A stretch of DNA of 64,000 bases from DASVLX01 sp036384655. Lineage in GTDB: Bacteria; Actinomycetota; Actinomycetes; Mycobacteriales; Pseudonocardiaceae. Under the pieces are notes generated by a model. The model saw nothing but the letters and a program-made list of their open reading frames with translations. It made no database searches and was not told the origin of the DNA. The DNA lies in NCBI GenBank assembly GCA_036384655.1, contig DASVLX010000084.1, forward strand, positions 6,996-70,995. The letters run 5' to 3'. The translations under genes were made by a program, and so were the position numbers. Shown piece by piece: positions 42,142 to 50,219 of this stretch (the first letter of the stretch is position 1; each line of letters opens with the position of its first letter).

Positions 42142-43913
42142 TCGAGAACGCCGACCAGGCCCCAGAACCGGAGAGCATGCCCGAGCGAAGGATCGGCGTC
42201 TACGTCTGCCACTGCGGCGGCAACATTTCCGACTATGTGGACGTTTCCCGGGTGATCGACGGGATTCGCGACGAGCCGGGTGTGGTTGTCGCCAGGCGGG
42301 CGATGTTCACCTGTTCCGACGCGACCCAACAGGAGATCGAACGCGACATCCGGGACCAGCACCTCGACGGCCTCGTGGTCGCGTCCTGCTCCCCGAAGCT
42401 GCACACCGCGACGTTCCGTGAGGTGGCCCGCCGGGCCGGGCTCAACCCGTACCAGTACACCCAGGTCAACATCCGCGAGCAGTGCTCGTGGGCGCACACC
42501 GACGACCACGAGGGCGCCACGGACAAGGCAATCCGGCTGGTACGTGCGGGGATTGGGCGTACCAGCCGGACCGAACCGCTCGAACCGCTCGTGGTCCAGA
42601 CCACCCCGAAGGTACTGATCGTCGGAGGCGGCATCACCGGCCTGCGTGCGGCGCTCGGCCTCGCCCGGATCGGGCTCGCCGTGTTCCTGGTGGAACGGCA
42701 GACCCGGCTGGGCGGCTGGGTCGCCGGGTTCGGCGCGATGTACCCGGAGCAGGACCGCGGCCGGGACCTGATCGACCGGCTCGTCGTCCAGATCGGCGAA
42801 CACGACAACATCACCGTCTTCACGGGCGCCGAACTGGTCGAGAAGACCGGCAGCTTCGGCAACTACCGCGCCACCGTCCGCATCGGCGGGCGGACCGGCG
42901 AGACCATCCAGTTGGATGTCGGTTCCATCATCGTGGCGACCGGCTTCGACAGCTACCAGCCGGCGCGGGGCGAGTACGGCTTCGGGCTGCCCGGTGTGCT
43001 GACCCTGCCGGACTTCACGGAGCTGGTCGACGGCGCCACGGGACCGCTGACCTACCAGGGCCGGCCGGTACGCGCCATCGCGTACATCTACTGCGTCGGC
43101 AGCCGGCAACCGGCGGACGTACCGGGCGGGAACGAGTACTGCTCCCGGTTCTGTTGCACCGCCGCGGTACACACCTCCCTGAAGACCCGCGGACTGGGCG
43201 GGAAAATTCATCAGTACCACCTGTACCGGGACATGCGCACGTACGGAAAGAACGAGCTGCTCTACAGCCAGTCGCGGGCGGCGGGCGATCACTACCTGCG
43301 GTTCACCCAGGACACACCGCCCACAGTGGACTATGACGCGGCGACAGAGCGGCTGCGCGTCACGGTACGCGACCAACTGGCCGGTCCCGCCGAGATCGAA
43401 CTCCCGGTGGACCTGGTCGTGCTGGTCACCGGCATGGTTCCGCGCGCGAACGAGGACCTCGTGAAGGCGCTCAAGCTCCCGGTGGGCCGGGACGGCTTCC
43501 TGAACGAGATACACCCCAAGTTGCGACCGGTAGAGACCGTTGTGGACGGTGTGCTGATCGCCGGTGCCTGCCAGGGACCGAAGACGGCGGTCGAGTCGGT
43601 CGCCTCCGGACTCGCCGCGGTCACCCAGGCCGCGGCGGTACTGAAGCGGGGCGATACCGCACTCGACCCGCTGGTGGCCACCGTCGACACCGACATATGC
43701 CGGTGGTGCGGGGCGTGCCAGGACACCTGCCCGTACGGCGCGATCAGCCAGATCACCCGGGACGGCCGCGAGGTCGCGGCCATCGACGAGGCCAGCTGCA
43801 AGGGATGCGGCGGCTGTGTCCCGCTCTGCCCGGACCAGGCCATTGACCTGCGTGGCTACAGCAACGCGCAGGTCACCTCGATGATCGACGGACTACTGGA
43901 GGCGATGGCATGA
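42138..43913 (+). CDS. hdrA: HdrA-type heterodisulfide reductase subunit A
   Basis: The 591-residue protein is a complete HdrA. The N-terminal domain is RIGVYVCHCGGNI (C24, C26) with C59, C84 (SCSPKLH) and C116. The FAD-binding site is VGGGITGLR at 162-170. The HdrA cluster is C319, C335, C339, C340. Two C-terminal ferredoxin sites are C521/524/527/531 and C554/557/560/564. HdrA is the flavin (bifurcating) hub of Hdr complexes. It forms a pair with the fused HdrA upstream. ATGA overlaps join it to both neighbours. Confidence 0.93.
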   Translation: MIENADQAPEPESMPERRIGVYVCHCGGNISDYVDVSRVIDGIRDEPGVVVARRAMFTCSDATQQEIERDIRDQHLDGLVVASCSPKLHTATFREVARRAGLNPYQYTQVNIREQCSWAHTDDHEGATDKAIRLVRAGIGRTSRTEPLEPLVVQTTPKVLIVGGGITGLRAALGLARIGLAVFLVERQTRLGGWVAGFGAMYPEQDRGRDLIDRLVVQIGEHDNITVFTGAELVEKTGSFGNYRATVRIGGRTGETIQLDVGSIIVATGFDSYQPARGEYGFGLPGVLTLPDFTELVDGATGPLTYQGRPVRAIAYIYCVGSRQPADVPGGNEYCSRFCCTAAVHTSLKTRGLGGKIHQYHLYRDMRTYGKNELLYSQSRAAGDHYLRFTQDTPPTVDYDAATERLRVTVRDQLAGPAEIELPVDLVVLVTGMVPRANEDLVKALKLPVGRDGFLNEIHPKLRPVETVVDGVLIAGACQGPKTAVESVASGLAAVTQAAAVLKRGDTALDPLVATVDTDICRWCGACQDTCPYGAISQITRDGREVAAIDEASCKGCGGCVPLCPDQAIDLRGYSNAQVTSMIDGLLEAMA

Positions 43914-44158
43914 GCACTACCTGCCGGGATGTCCGGGAGATCGTCCGAGAGGAGCAGGCCGTACACGGCCGTATCCTGGCCGCCCTCGCCAACGGGCCGC
44001 TGACCGTGCCGCAGCTCGCGGAGGCGCTCGGATACCCCACCCACGAGGTGGTGTTCTGGGTCATGGCGATGCGCCGGTACGGACACCTGACCGAGCTCAC
44101 CGGCGCCGATGACGCCGGATACTTCCGGTACCAGGCCAAGGGCGGGACGGAGAAATGA
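43910..44158 (+). CDS. Small winged-helix protein inside the Hdr operon
   Basis: This 82-residue protein has a winged HTH: RILAALANGPLTVPQLAEALGYPTHEVVFWVMAMRRYG is the H2-H3 unit, followed by a short beta wing (FRYQAKGG). It overlaps hdrA and hdrC by ATGA, so it is cotranslated with the complex. A DNA-binding autoregulator is possible. The alternative is a structural adaptor of the Hdr complex, since such small wHTH proteins are often embedded in metabolic operons. No sensor cysteine pair is obvious (only C5). Confidence 0.75.
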   Translation: MSTTCRDVREIVREEQAVHGRILAALANGPLTVPQLAEALGYPTHEVVFWVMAMRRYGHLTELTGADDAGYFRYQAKGGTEK

Positions 44159-44460
44159 GCATCGTGCTGCACCCCGAGCTCGTCGACGAGATCGACCGGG
44201 GTGGGGACTTCAACGCAACCGAATGCATGAACTGCGGGGTGTGCACCGCGGTCTGTCCACTGGGGATCGACGCGCTGCCCCGCCGGTTGTTCCACCAGGT
44301 GACCCTCGGCATGCGAGACGCGCTGCTGGAGCAGGCCGAGACCGTCTACTCGTGCCTGCTGTGCGGCGCGTGCGAGGTCAACTGTCCGGCCGGTGTCCAC
44401 ATCGCGGAGAACGTCCGCGGTCTCCGCCACTACCTCAACCACACCCTTTACAGGCTTTAG
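44155..44460 (+). CDS. hdrC: HdrC-like two-cluster ferredoxin subunit
   Basis: The 101-residue protein has two complete CxxCxxCxxxCP motifs, C24/27/30/34 (ECMNCGVCTAVCP) and C67/70/73/77 (SCLLCGACEVNCP). They are spaced as in HdrC, which wires electrons between HdrA and HdrB. It starts by ATGA overlap with the wHTH gene and is followed after 11 nt by HdrB. It has no membrane segment, unlike HdrE-type partners. Confidence 0.92.
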   Translation: MSIVLHPELVDEIDRGGDFNATECMNCGVCTAVCPLGIDALPRRLFHQVTLGMRDALLEQAETVYSCLLCGACEVNCPAGVHIAENVRGLRHYLNHTLYRL

Positions 44461-44471
44461 GAAGGGACGCC

Positions 44472-45527
44472 ATGCCGCTGTCAACCGGCTTCGTCCTCGG
44501 CCTTCTGGCGGACAACATGCGTCTACGCCGGTCCGTGCTACCCATCCCCACCCGCGCGGCGACCGCCTGGACGCGTGGGCTGAACCTACGTCGGGGTGGA
44601 CCGACCGTGCTGTACACCGGCCAGATGTACCAGCTCATCCCGTACATCGAACGGCTGGTCGCGGCGGAGCAGTGGGTCACGGGTACCCCGCTGGCCAGGC
44701 TGACCGGCCTGGGCCGGCGAGTCAACCGATTCGTCAACGTCACGGCCTTCTTCGCCCGCCCGCCGGCCAGGGAACGCGCCGAGTACGACCAGGTACCCCG
44801 CGACGTCGCGCGGCTGCTGGCCGACGCGGGTGTCGACTTCGGGTGCCTGTACCGCGACGACCTGTACTCCGGGGCGCTGGCCCACGACCTGGGCCTGGAC
44901 GAAGCGGTAGCCGTGCAGGCGAAGCGGGTCAGCGCGGTCTTCGCCAAACACGGCGTTCGCGAAGTCATCACGATCGATCCGCACACCACACACATGCTCC
45001 GCTCGGTGTACCCGACCCTGCTGCCCGGCTTCGACCTCCAGGTACGCAACTACCTCGAGGTCCTCGCCGAGCGAGCGCCGGCGGTACGCGATCGGCTCTC
45101 CGGCGAACTGGCGATACACGACTCGTGCCTGTTCGCTCGGCGCGAAGGCGTGCTGGCCCAACCCCGGGACCTGCTCGCCAGGGCCGGCATGACGATCCGG
45201 GAGCCGGCCGCCACCGGCCGGTTCACCTGGTGCTGCGGAGGACCGGTCGAGTCGCTCTACCCCGACAAGGCCCTGGCCAACGCCCGCCGCCGGGTGGCAC
45301 AGCTGCGCGACGCCGCGACGAGCGGAGTCACCATGTGTCCACTGTGTCTGGTGAACCTGCGCAAGGGCGCCGACGGAACCATGGCGCTCCAGGACATTTC
45401 CCACTACCTGAGCCGGGCGTACACCTCGTCAGAAAACTCAGGGTCATTCAGCCTGCCGTGTTCGCCCAGCTCACCAGTGGCCGCGGGCGCCGGGCTGAAT
45501 AAACCTCCTGAACAGGAGACCAAATGA
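44472..45527 (+). CDS. hdrB: HdrB-like CCG-domain subunit with only one CCG site
   Basis: The 351-residue protein is of the HdrB/HdrD class, which holds catalytic noncubane [4Fe-4S] clusters. One full CCG motif is present: C218 (HDSC), C254-C255 (WCCGG), C289 and C292 (CPLC). The expected N-terminal CCG site is lost (LYTGQMYQ near 50, only C125 and TIDPHTTHML near 170). After residue 316 it has a 35-residue tail of low complexity. ATG 44472 has GGAAGGG upstream; the stop overlaps DsrE2 by ATGA. A single cluster suggests a substrate other than the CoM-S-S-CoB pair. Confidence 0.88.
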   Translation: MPLSTGFVLGLLADNMRLRRSVLPIPTRAATAWTRGLNLRRGGPTVLYTGQMYQLIPYIERLVAAEQWVTGTPLARLTGLGRRVNRFVNVTAFFARPPARERAEYDQVPRDVARLLADAGVDFGCLYRDDLYSGALAHDLGLDEAVAVQAKRVSAVFAKHGVREVITIDPHTTHMLRSVYPTLLPGFDLQVRNYLEVLAERAPAVRDRLSGELAIHDSCLFARREGVLAQPRDLLARAGMTIREPAATGRFTWCCGGPVESLYPDKALANARRRVAQLRDAATSGVTMCPLCLVNLRKGADGTMALQDISHYLSRAYTSSENSGSFSLPCSPSSPVAAGAGLNKPPEQETK

Positions 45528-45994
45528 GCAAGAAAACGCTGATCGTCTTCTCCGGTGACCTGGATCGGGCCATGGCCGCCTTCGTCATCGCCAATGGTGC
45601 CGCGGCAATGGGTGATGACGTCACCATGTTCTTCACCTTCTGGGGATTGAGCATCCTGCGCAAGCCGCAGCGGGTCCCGGCCCGCAAGAGCCCGATCCAG
45701 AAGATGTTCGGCGCCATGATGCCCCGAGGCGCCGGCCGGCTCGGACTGTCGCGCATGAACTTCGGTGGCGCCGGCGCGGCCATGATGAAGAAGGTCATGC
45801 GGCAACAGAAGGTGATGTCGCTCGAGGAGCTGATGGAATCGGCCCGGGAGCAAGGCGTGAAGATGATGGCCTGCACGATGTCCATGGATGTGATGGGCAT
45901 CCAGCCGGCCGAGCTGATCGATGGTCTCGACTTCGTCGGCGTCGCCAGCTACCTGGCCGAAGCGGATGAGGCCAACGTGAACCTGTTCGTCTGA
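45524..45994 (+). CDS. DsrE2-like (DsrE/DsrF/DrsH family) sulfur carrier
   Basis: The 156-residue protein begins KKTLIVFSGDLDRAMAAFVIANGAAAMG. It contains an internal hydrophobic/Met-rich segment MFGAMMPRGAG and MNFGGAGAAMMK, and the conserved C-terminal ACTMSMDVMGI with persulfide Cys117. This is DsrE2, which receives or donates sulfane sulfur to TusA in sulfur-oxidising bacteria. It is the last gene of the eight-gene operon opened by TusA. AGGAG precedes ATG 45524. Together TusA and DsrE2 imply a sulfur-carrier cycle around the Hdr complex. Confidence 0.9.
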   Translation: MSKKTLIVFSGDLDRAMAAFVIANGAAAMGDDVTMFFTFWGLSILRKPQRVPARKSPIQKMFGAMMPRGAGRLGLSRMNFGGAGAAMMKKVMRQQKVMSLEELMESAREQGVKMMACTMSMDVMGIQPAELIDGLDFVGVASYLAEADEANVNLFV

Positions 45995-46062
45995 CGCCCC
46001 GGAAGCACCTCAAACAAGATCAAGAAGCGGGTCGCGGCTTGACGGTCACAACCGCGGGATGT

Positions 46063-46542
46063 CTAACCGGTTGGCGCGGGCTGTTCGTCCCGCGCCAGCC
46101 AGCGATCCGTGGCCGGCAGCAGAAGCAGGACGAACGTGATGATCGCCGGGACCAGCACGGCGATCACCGCGATGATGTCGCCGGCCGTCTCGACCGACGA
46201 AGGCACGCCCAGGGCGGGTCCCAGCGCGGGCATCAACAGACCGATCACGATGACGCCCTGGACGAGGTGCACCACGCAGCCTGCCTTGGCCATCCGCCGG
46301 CCCATCGGCCGGCGCAGAAACAGCAGGGTCGAGCCCACACCCAGCAGGATCAGCTCGAGCGACCCGGCGACTCCCTGCAACGCGACGCTCCACTCGACCG
46401 GCACCGGCACGCCGTGCAGACCAGACACCACGAATGGCCAGACAATCACACCGACGGTCTCAGTCAGGGCCGTCGCCGCGCCCGCGGCTGCCAGTGAGGC
46501 CGCGGCGATCGCCGTACCCCCGCTGGGTTCCCGCGGCGTCAC
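46063..46542 (-). CDS. Membrane protein of the tandem paralogue array, member 1
   Basis: The 159-residue protein has four hydrophobic helices and the family features SGGTAIAAA at the first helix, LILLGVGSTLLFLRRPMGRR in the middle, and VLVPAIITFVLLLLPATDRWLA at the end. The GTG at 46542 overlaps the stop of member 2 by GTGA and is preferred to 46608. It lacks the Pro/Tyr-rich tail found in the other members. The function is unknown. Confidence 0.7.
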   Translation of the reverse strand: MTPREPSGGTAIAAASLAAAGAATALTETVGVIVWPFVVSGLHGVPVPVEWSVALQGVAGSLELILLGVGSTLLFLRRPMGRRMAKAGCVVHLVQGVIVIGLLMPALGPALGVPSSVETAGDIIAVIAVLVPAIITFVLLLLPATDRWLARDEQPAPTG

Positions 46543-47225
46543 GCCGATGCCGCTCCCGCCCGAGTCTGACCGGCCGGGCCTGCGGTCTCCGGGCGCCAGG
46601 CCAACCACCGGCCGGTGCTCGGCAGCAGGACCAGGATCAGGGCGATGACCGGGATAACCATCCCAGCACCCGACGCCATCGCGACCAAACCCTCGCCGGC
46701 CACGCCCAGCAGATGCAGCGACGCGCCAGCCCCAGCCAAGAGACGCGCGGTGAGCACGACAATGTCAACGACAACGCGGACGGCACAGCCCACCGTGGTC
46801 AGCCAGCGACCCAGCGGCCTGCGCAGGAACAGCAGAGTCGTGCCGAAGCCCAGGATGACCAACTCGATCGCGGACGCCCAGCCCTGCGTCCACAGTGTCC
46901 AGCCGGGGCCGACCACACCGGCGATGTCACGGGCGAACGGTGACGACACGATGCCGAGGAGGCCGAAGTCCTCGATTATCCCGATCAGGCTGCTGATCGC
47001 GGCCCAACAGGCCAGGATGGCGGCCGCGATCGCGGTGCCCCCGGCGGGCGGCCGGTTCGCGAGGCGCGGGGGCGGGAAGCCGAACGCCGGATACGGACTA
47101 CTCGCATATCGAGTGCCCGGGTAGGGCGCGCCCGGATACTGCCCGCCAGGGTGGGGCCACGCCGGGTAGGCCGGTGGCGGCCAGGCGGCCGGCGGATTCG
47201 GCGTCCCGGGCTGTTCCGTGGTCAT
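46539..47225 (-). CDS. Pro/Tyr-rich membrane protein, array member 2
   Basis: The 228-residue protein has an N-terminal cytosolic Pro/Tyr/Gly-rich segment (PYPGT-type repeats, residues about 10-60) and four helices. The first helix opens AGGTAIAAAILACWAAISS; the paralogue-specific ELVILGFGTTLLFLRRPLGRW loop and the ending ILVLLPSTGRWLAW follow. The ATG at 47225 is chosen. The family resembles the Pro-rich DUF-type membrane proteins common in actinomycetes, but I cannot name it. Confidence 0.72.
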   Translation of the reverse strand: MTTEQPGTPNPPAAWPPPAYPAWPHPGGQYPGAPYPGTRYASSPYPAFGFPPPRLANRPPAGGTAIAAAILACWAAISSLIGIIEDFGLLGIVSSPFARDIAGVVGPGWTLWTQGWASAIELVILGFGTTLLFLRRPLGRWLTTVGCAVRVVVDIVVLTARLLAGAGASLHLLGVAGEGLVAMASGAGMVIPVIALILVLLPSTGRWLAWRPETAGPAGQTRAGAASA

Positions 47226-47247
47226 CTTTCCCCAATTCCTCCTGCGG

Positions 47248-48546
47248 CTACCCGGAAATCCCGTTGGGCGGCACACGATAGCCCGGCGCGGCGGCCGACT
47301 CCTGACCCCATTCCAGCCATCGACCGGTGCTCGGGCGGAGGGTCAGGATCAGGGTGATGATCGGCGCGATCATCCCGATGCAGGCACCCATGACAAAGGT
47401 GCCCTTACCGAAATGATCGTAACCGGACAAACCCATCCGGTACTGAGCCGCGAACAACGCACTGTGGACATCCGCGGGCAGCGCGATGGTGGCGACACTG
47501 GCACCCACGATGAACGCCACGCAGCCCAACGCGACCCACCAGCGACCCGCCGGCCTGTGCTGCAACAGCATGATCGAGCCGACGCCCAGGGTGATCAGCT
47601 CGACCACGGACAGGCAGCCCTGCATCGTGTAAACCCACGAGACGCCCGCGACGCTGACGATGTCGTGAACGTACGGCAACGCCAGCAGACTGAAGTCACC
47701 AACACCGCTGATCAGGGCGCCGGCCGCACCCAGCAGGCCCAGCACGGCGGCCGCGATCGCCGGGCCCCGGCCGGACGGGCGGAACGCGAAATCCGGAACC
47801 GGGTACGCACCGCCCGGATATGCCTGCGGCGACTGGGAAATCGCCACCGGCGCCTCACCCGTACCCACCAGATCGGGCTGCTGCGGGGACCACCGCAGCC
47901 ATTGGCCGGTGGCTGGCGTCAGGACCACAATCAGGGTCACGATCGCGGGAATCAGCATGAGGATTCCCACCGTGACCAGGCCGATGATCTCATCGGTGAG
48001 CGACGGGTCCGCAGGATCATCGCTGGCCATGGCAATGATCCCGCTGGCCACGATGCTGACCATCAGAATATGCGCCAAGCAGCCCGCGGCGACCAGCCGG
48101 CGCCCGCCCGGATGCCGCATGAACAGCAGGACGGATCCCCACCCCAGCGTGATGACTTCCAGCACGGCCGCGAGGCTCAGCAGCCACAGCATCCAGATGC
48201 CGTCGGCAGCGTCGGAATCGCTGCCGATCGAGGCCATTTCCCCGATGCCGTAGACGGCCAGGAGGATGGCGGCGATCGCGCCCAACACGGCCAGGACACC
48301 CGCGGTGATCGCGGCACCTCCACTGGGCGGCCGCACCACGACCTCGGTGACCGGATACGCACCGCCCGGATAGACAGGTCCCGGATAGACAGGTCCCGGA
48401 TAGACACCGCCCGGATAGACGGCACCCGGATACGGGACGGCCGGATACGGCGGATTGGCCGATGCGGCCGGCGCCGACTCGGGCTGGCCGGGTGATTCGT
48501 CCGGCGGGATACCCCGATCCGCATCGGGCCGCTCAGGGTCTGTCAT
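47248..48546 (-). CDS. Internally duplicated Pro/Tyr-rich membrane protein, array member 3
   Basis: The 432-residue protein is a head-to-tail fusion of two family units: residues about 1-220 and 221-432. Each has its own Pro/Tyr-rich tract, a P-S-G-(G/R)-x-A-I-x-A-x-V-L helix start, a GSVLLF or GSIMLL loop and a final TLIVVLTPATGQWL or TLILTLRPSTGRWLEW. This gives eight helices. The first Pro tract carries about five YPG(G/P)V repeats. It follows member 4 by ATGA overlap. Confidence 0.75.
   Translation of the reverse strand: MTDPERPDADRGIPPDESPGQPESAPAASANPPYPAVPYPGAVYPGGVYPGPVYPGPVYPGGAYPVTEVVVRPPSGGAAITAGVLAVLGAIAAILLAVYGIGEMASIGSDSDAADGIWMLWLLSLAAVLEVITLGWGSVLLFMRHPGGRRLVAAGCLAHILMVSIVASGIIAMASDDPADPSLTDEIIGLVTVGILMLIPAIVTLIVVLTPATGQWLRWSPQQPDLVGTGEAPVAISQSPQAYPGGAYPVPDFAFRPSGRGPAIAAAVLGLLGAAGALISGVGDFSLLALPYVHDIVSVAGVSWVYTMQGCLSVVELITLGVGSIMLLQHRPAGRWWVALGCVAFIVGASVATIALPADVHSALFAAQYRMGLSGYDHFGKGTFVMGACIGMIAPIITLILTLRPSTGRWLEWGQESAAAPGYRVPPNGISG
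48351..48451. repeat. 15-bp tandem repeats coding for YPGxV pentapeptides
   Basis: Successive units related to CCCGGATAGACAGGT code, on the minus strand, for the VYPGP/VYPGG pentapeptides of the internally duplicated membrane protein (array member 3). Two units at 48370-48400 are nearly identical, indicating recent slippage. Confidence 0.7.
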
Positions 48547-49166
48547 GCCGCCCCTCGTTTCAGTTGTCCCCATCCCAGCCACCGGGCGGTTGCCGGAGTC
48601 AGCACCAGGATCAGGGTGACGATCGCCGGAGCCAGCAGCAAGATCCCAGCGGGGATGAAGGACAGGAGACCCGTCTCGTCATCGCTGGGCGAGCCGATGA
48701 TGATCGAATCGTGATCGCTGGCCATACCGATGGCGAGCGAACCGGCCATGATGCCGACCAGCAGGATATGCAGCACACAGCCCCCGGCGACCAGCCGGCG
48801 CCCGCCCGGATTTCGCCTGAACAGCAGGACAGCGCCCCAGCTCAGGGTGATGGCCTCCCACAGGCCCCCGATGGTCGGCACCCACGGAAGCCAGGAGTTG
48901 TAGGACGGGCTGGAATAGGGGTCCATCGGGGCCATTAAGGCAATGCCCATCAGGCACAACGGGATGCCAACAATCGCCCCCAGTATGGCCAGCACGCCCG
49001 CGAAGGTGGCGGTAGAGCCGCTGGGTGGCAGCACCACCTGACTGATCGGATACGGGACGACCGGATACGGCGGATAGGGCGGCAGCGCCGGGTCCGACTC
49101 GGGCTGGCCTGGTAACTCGCCCGGTCCGGTGCCCGGGTCCGCACCGGACCGCTCAGCATCTGTCAT
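48543..49166 (-). CDS. Pro/Tyr-rich membrane protein, array member 4
   Basis: The 207-residue protein has a short Pro/Tyr tract (residues about 25-40), four helices, and family motifs SGSTATFAGVLAILG, WGAVLLFRRNPGGRR and LILVLTPATARWLGWG. The N-terminus (MTDAERSGADPG) and leader DNA closely resemble those of member 3, so these two are the most recent duplicates. ATG 49166 is chosen. The function is unknown. Confidence 0.72.
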   Translation of the reverse strand: MTDAERSGADPGTGPGELPGQPESDPALPPYPPYPVVPYPISQVVLPPSGSTATFAGVLAILGAIVGIPLCLMGIALMAPMDPYSSPSYNSWLPWVPTIGGLWEAITLSWGAVLLFRRNPGGRRLVAGGCVLHILLVGIMAGSLAIGMASDHDSIIIGSPSDDETGLLSFIPAGILLLAPAIVTLILVLTPATARWLGWGQLKRGAA

Positions 49167-49292
49167 ACCGACCCTCGTTTCAGTTGCGCACCGCGACCGG
49201 CCTCCGACCGGCTAGAAGGTCGGACCACCCACCACAGTGGACCGCGGCCGTCGTGCGCCTCCGCAATGACTATCGCCAGCCGAGCCGGCGAA

Positions 49293-50066
49293 TTACCACC
49301 GCTGCTGTGGTGGCTGCTGCATGCCGCCCGGCGGGGTGCCGTAGGGCTGCTGCTGGATCACGCCCGGCTGCGGGACTCCGGGAGCCGGAGCGCCGTACGC
49401 CACAGCGGCGGCGGCCTGCGGCTGCTTCCCCCACGCCAGCCACCGAGCCGTCGGCTTGAGCAGGACCAGGATCAGTGTCGCGATCGCCGGAATCAGGGCG
49501 ACGCCCATCATGACGGAGTACCCGCTGGTCATCGCGGACGCATCCGAGTCCCTCAGGTCGGCCGCCGCGCTTCCGATCGAAGCGAAGGCAATGACCACGA
49601 CGATGCCCACGAGGATGTGCAGGATGCAGCCGACCGTGACCAGCCAGCGACCCGCCGACTTCCGTACGAACAGCAGCACCGAACCGATCCCGAGGGTGAA
49701 CACTTCAAGCACCGCCACGATGCCGGTCGTCCAGAAGGCCCAGGCGATGTGAGGGACGCCGGTCATGTCTGGGTCGTTGGCAAGGTTGGTGAAGGTGCTT
49801 GCCGCTATGAAGTAGGCGAAGGTCATCCAGATGGCCGCCAACGCACCCAGGGCGCCCAGCACGCCGGCCGTGATCGCGGTGCCGCCGCTGGGCGTCTGCG
49901 GGACGACGTAGGCGTTGCCGTACGGCGCGGCCGGGTACATCGGAATGCCCGGCGTTGGCGCCGGTGCCGCGGCCGGGGGCTGCACGCCGGGCGTCCACCC
50001 GGGCTGGCTCGGCATTCCCCCGGACGGGGTACCCGGATACTGACCTGGCTGCTGTGGGTATGTCAT
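49293..50066 (-). CDS. Pro/Gln-rich membrane protein, array member 5
   Basis: The 257-residue protein has Pro/Gln/Gly-rich tails at both ends (residues 1-60 and 215-257) around four helices with the family motifs SGGTAITAGVLGALG, LEVFTLGIGSVLLFVRKSAGRW and TLILVLLKPTARWLAWG. It is likely the oldest, most distinct member. ATG 50066 is chosen. It is the first gene of the array; 126 bp without a gene separate it from member 4. Confidence 0.72.
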   Translation of the reverse strand: MTYPQQPGQYPGTPSGGMPSQPGWTPGVQPPAAAPAPTPGIPMYPAAPYGNAYVVPQTPSGGTAITAGVLGALGALAAIWMTFAYFIAASTFTNLANDPDMTGVPHIAWAFWTTGIVAVLEVFTLGIGSVLLFVRKSAGRWLVTVGCILHILVGIVVVIAFASIGSAAADLRDSDASAMTSGYSVMMGVALIPAIATLILVLLKPTARWLAWGKQPQAAAAVAYGAPAPGVPQPGVIQQQPYGTPPGGMQQPPQQRW

Positions 50067-50219
50067 ACCGCCCCCAGATTGCGCTTGTGGGTCCACGATT
50101 AACGCGCCCGGATCACGGTCCGTCGCGCTGGCTGGTCGAGCATAGCGACCGATCAACGCCAAAATGGGGCGAATTCCGACTCTCGCAACGCAGCCGAGAC
50201 CCGCCCTCACCCGTTCGGC

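Noticed and set aside
38784..45994. Canonical sHdr (hdrC1B1A-hyp-hdrC2B2) or rDsr sulfur-oxidation operon
   Set aside because: There is only one HdrC and one HdrB, there are two HdrA proteins including a GltD fusion, and no lipoate-binding protein, DsrAB or rhodanese gene is present.
48351..48451. CRISPR array
   Set aside because: The units are 15 bp, without unique spacers, and code in frame for Pro/Tyr repeats.
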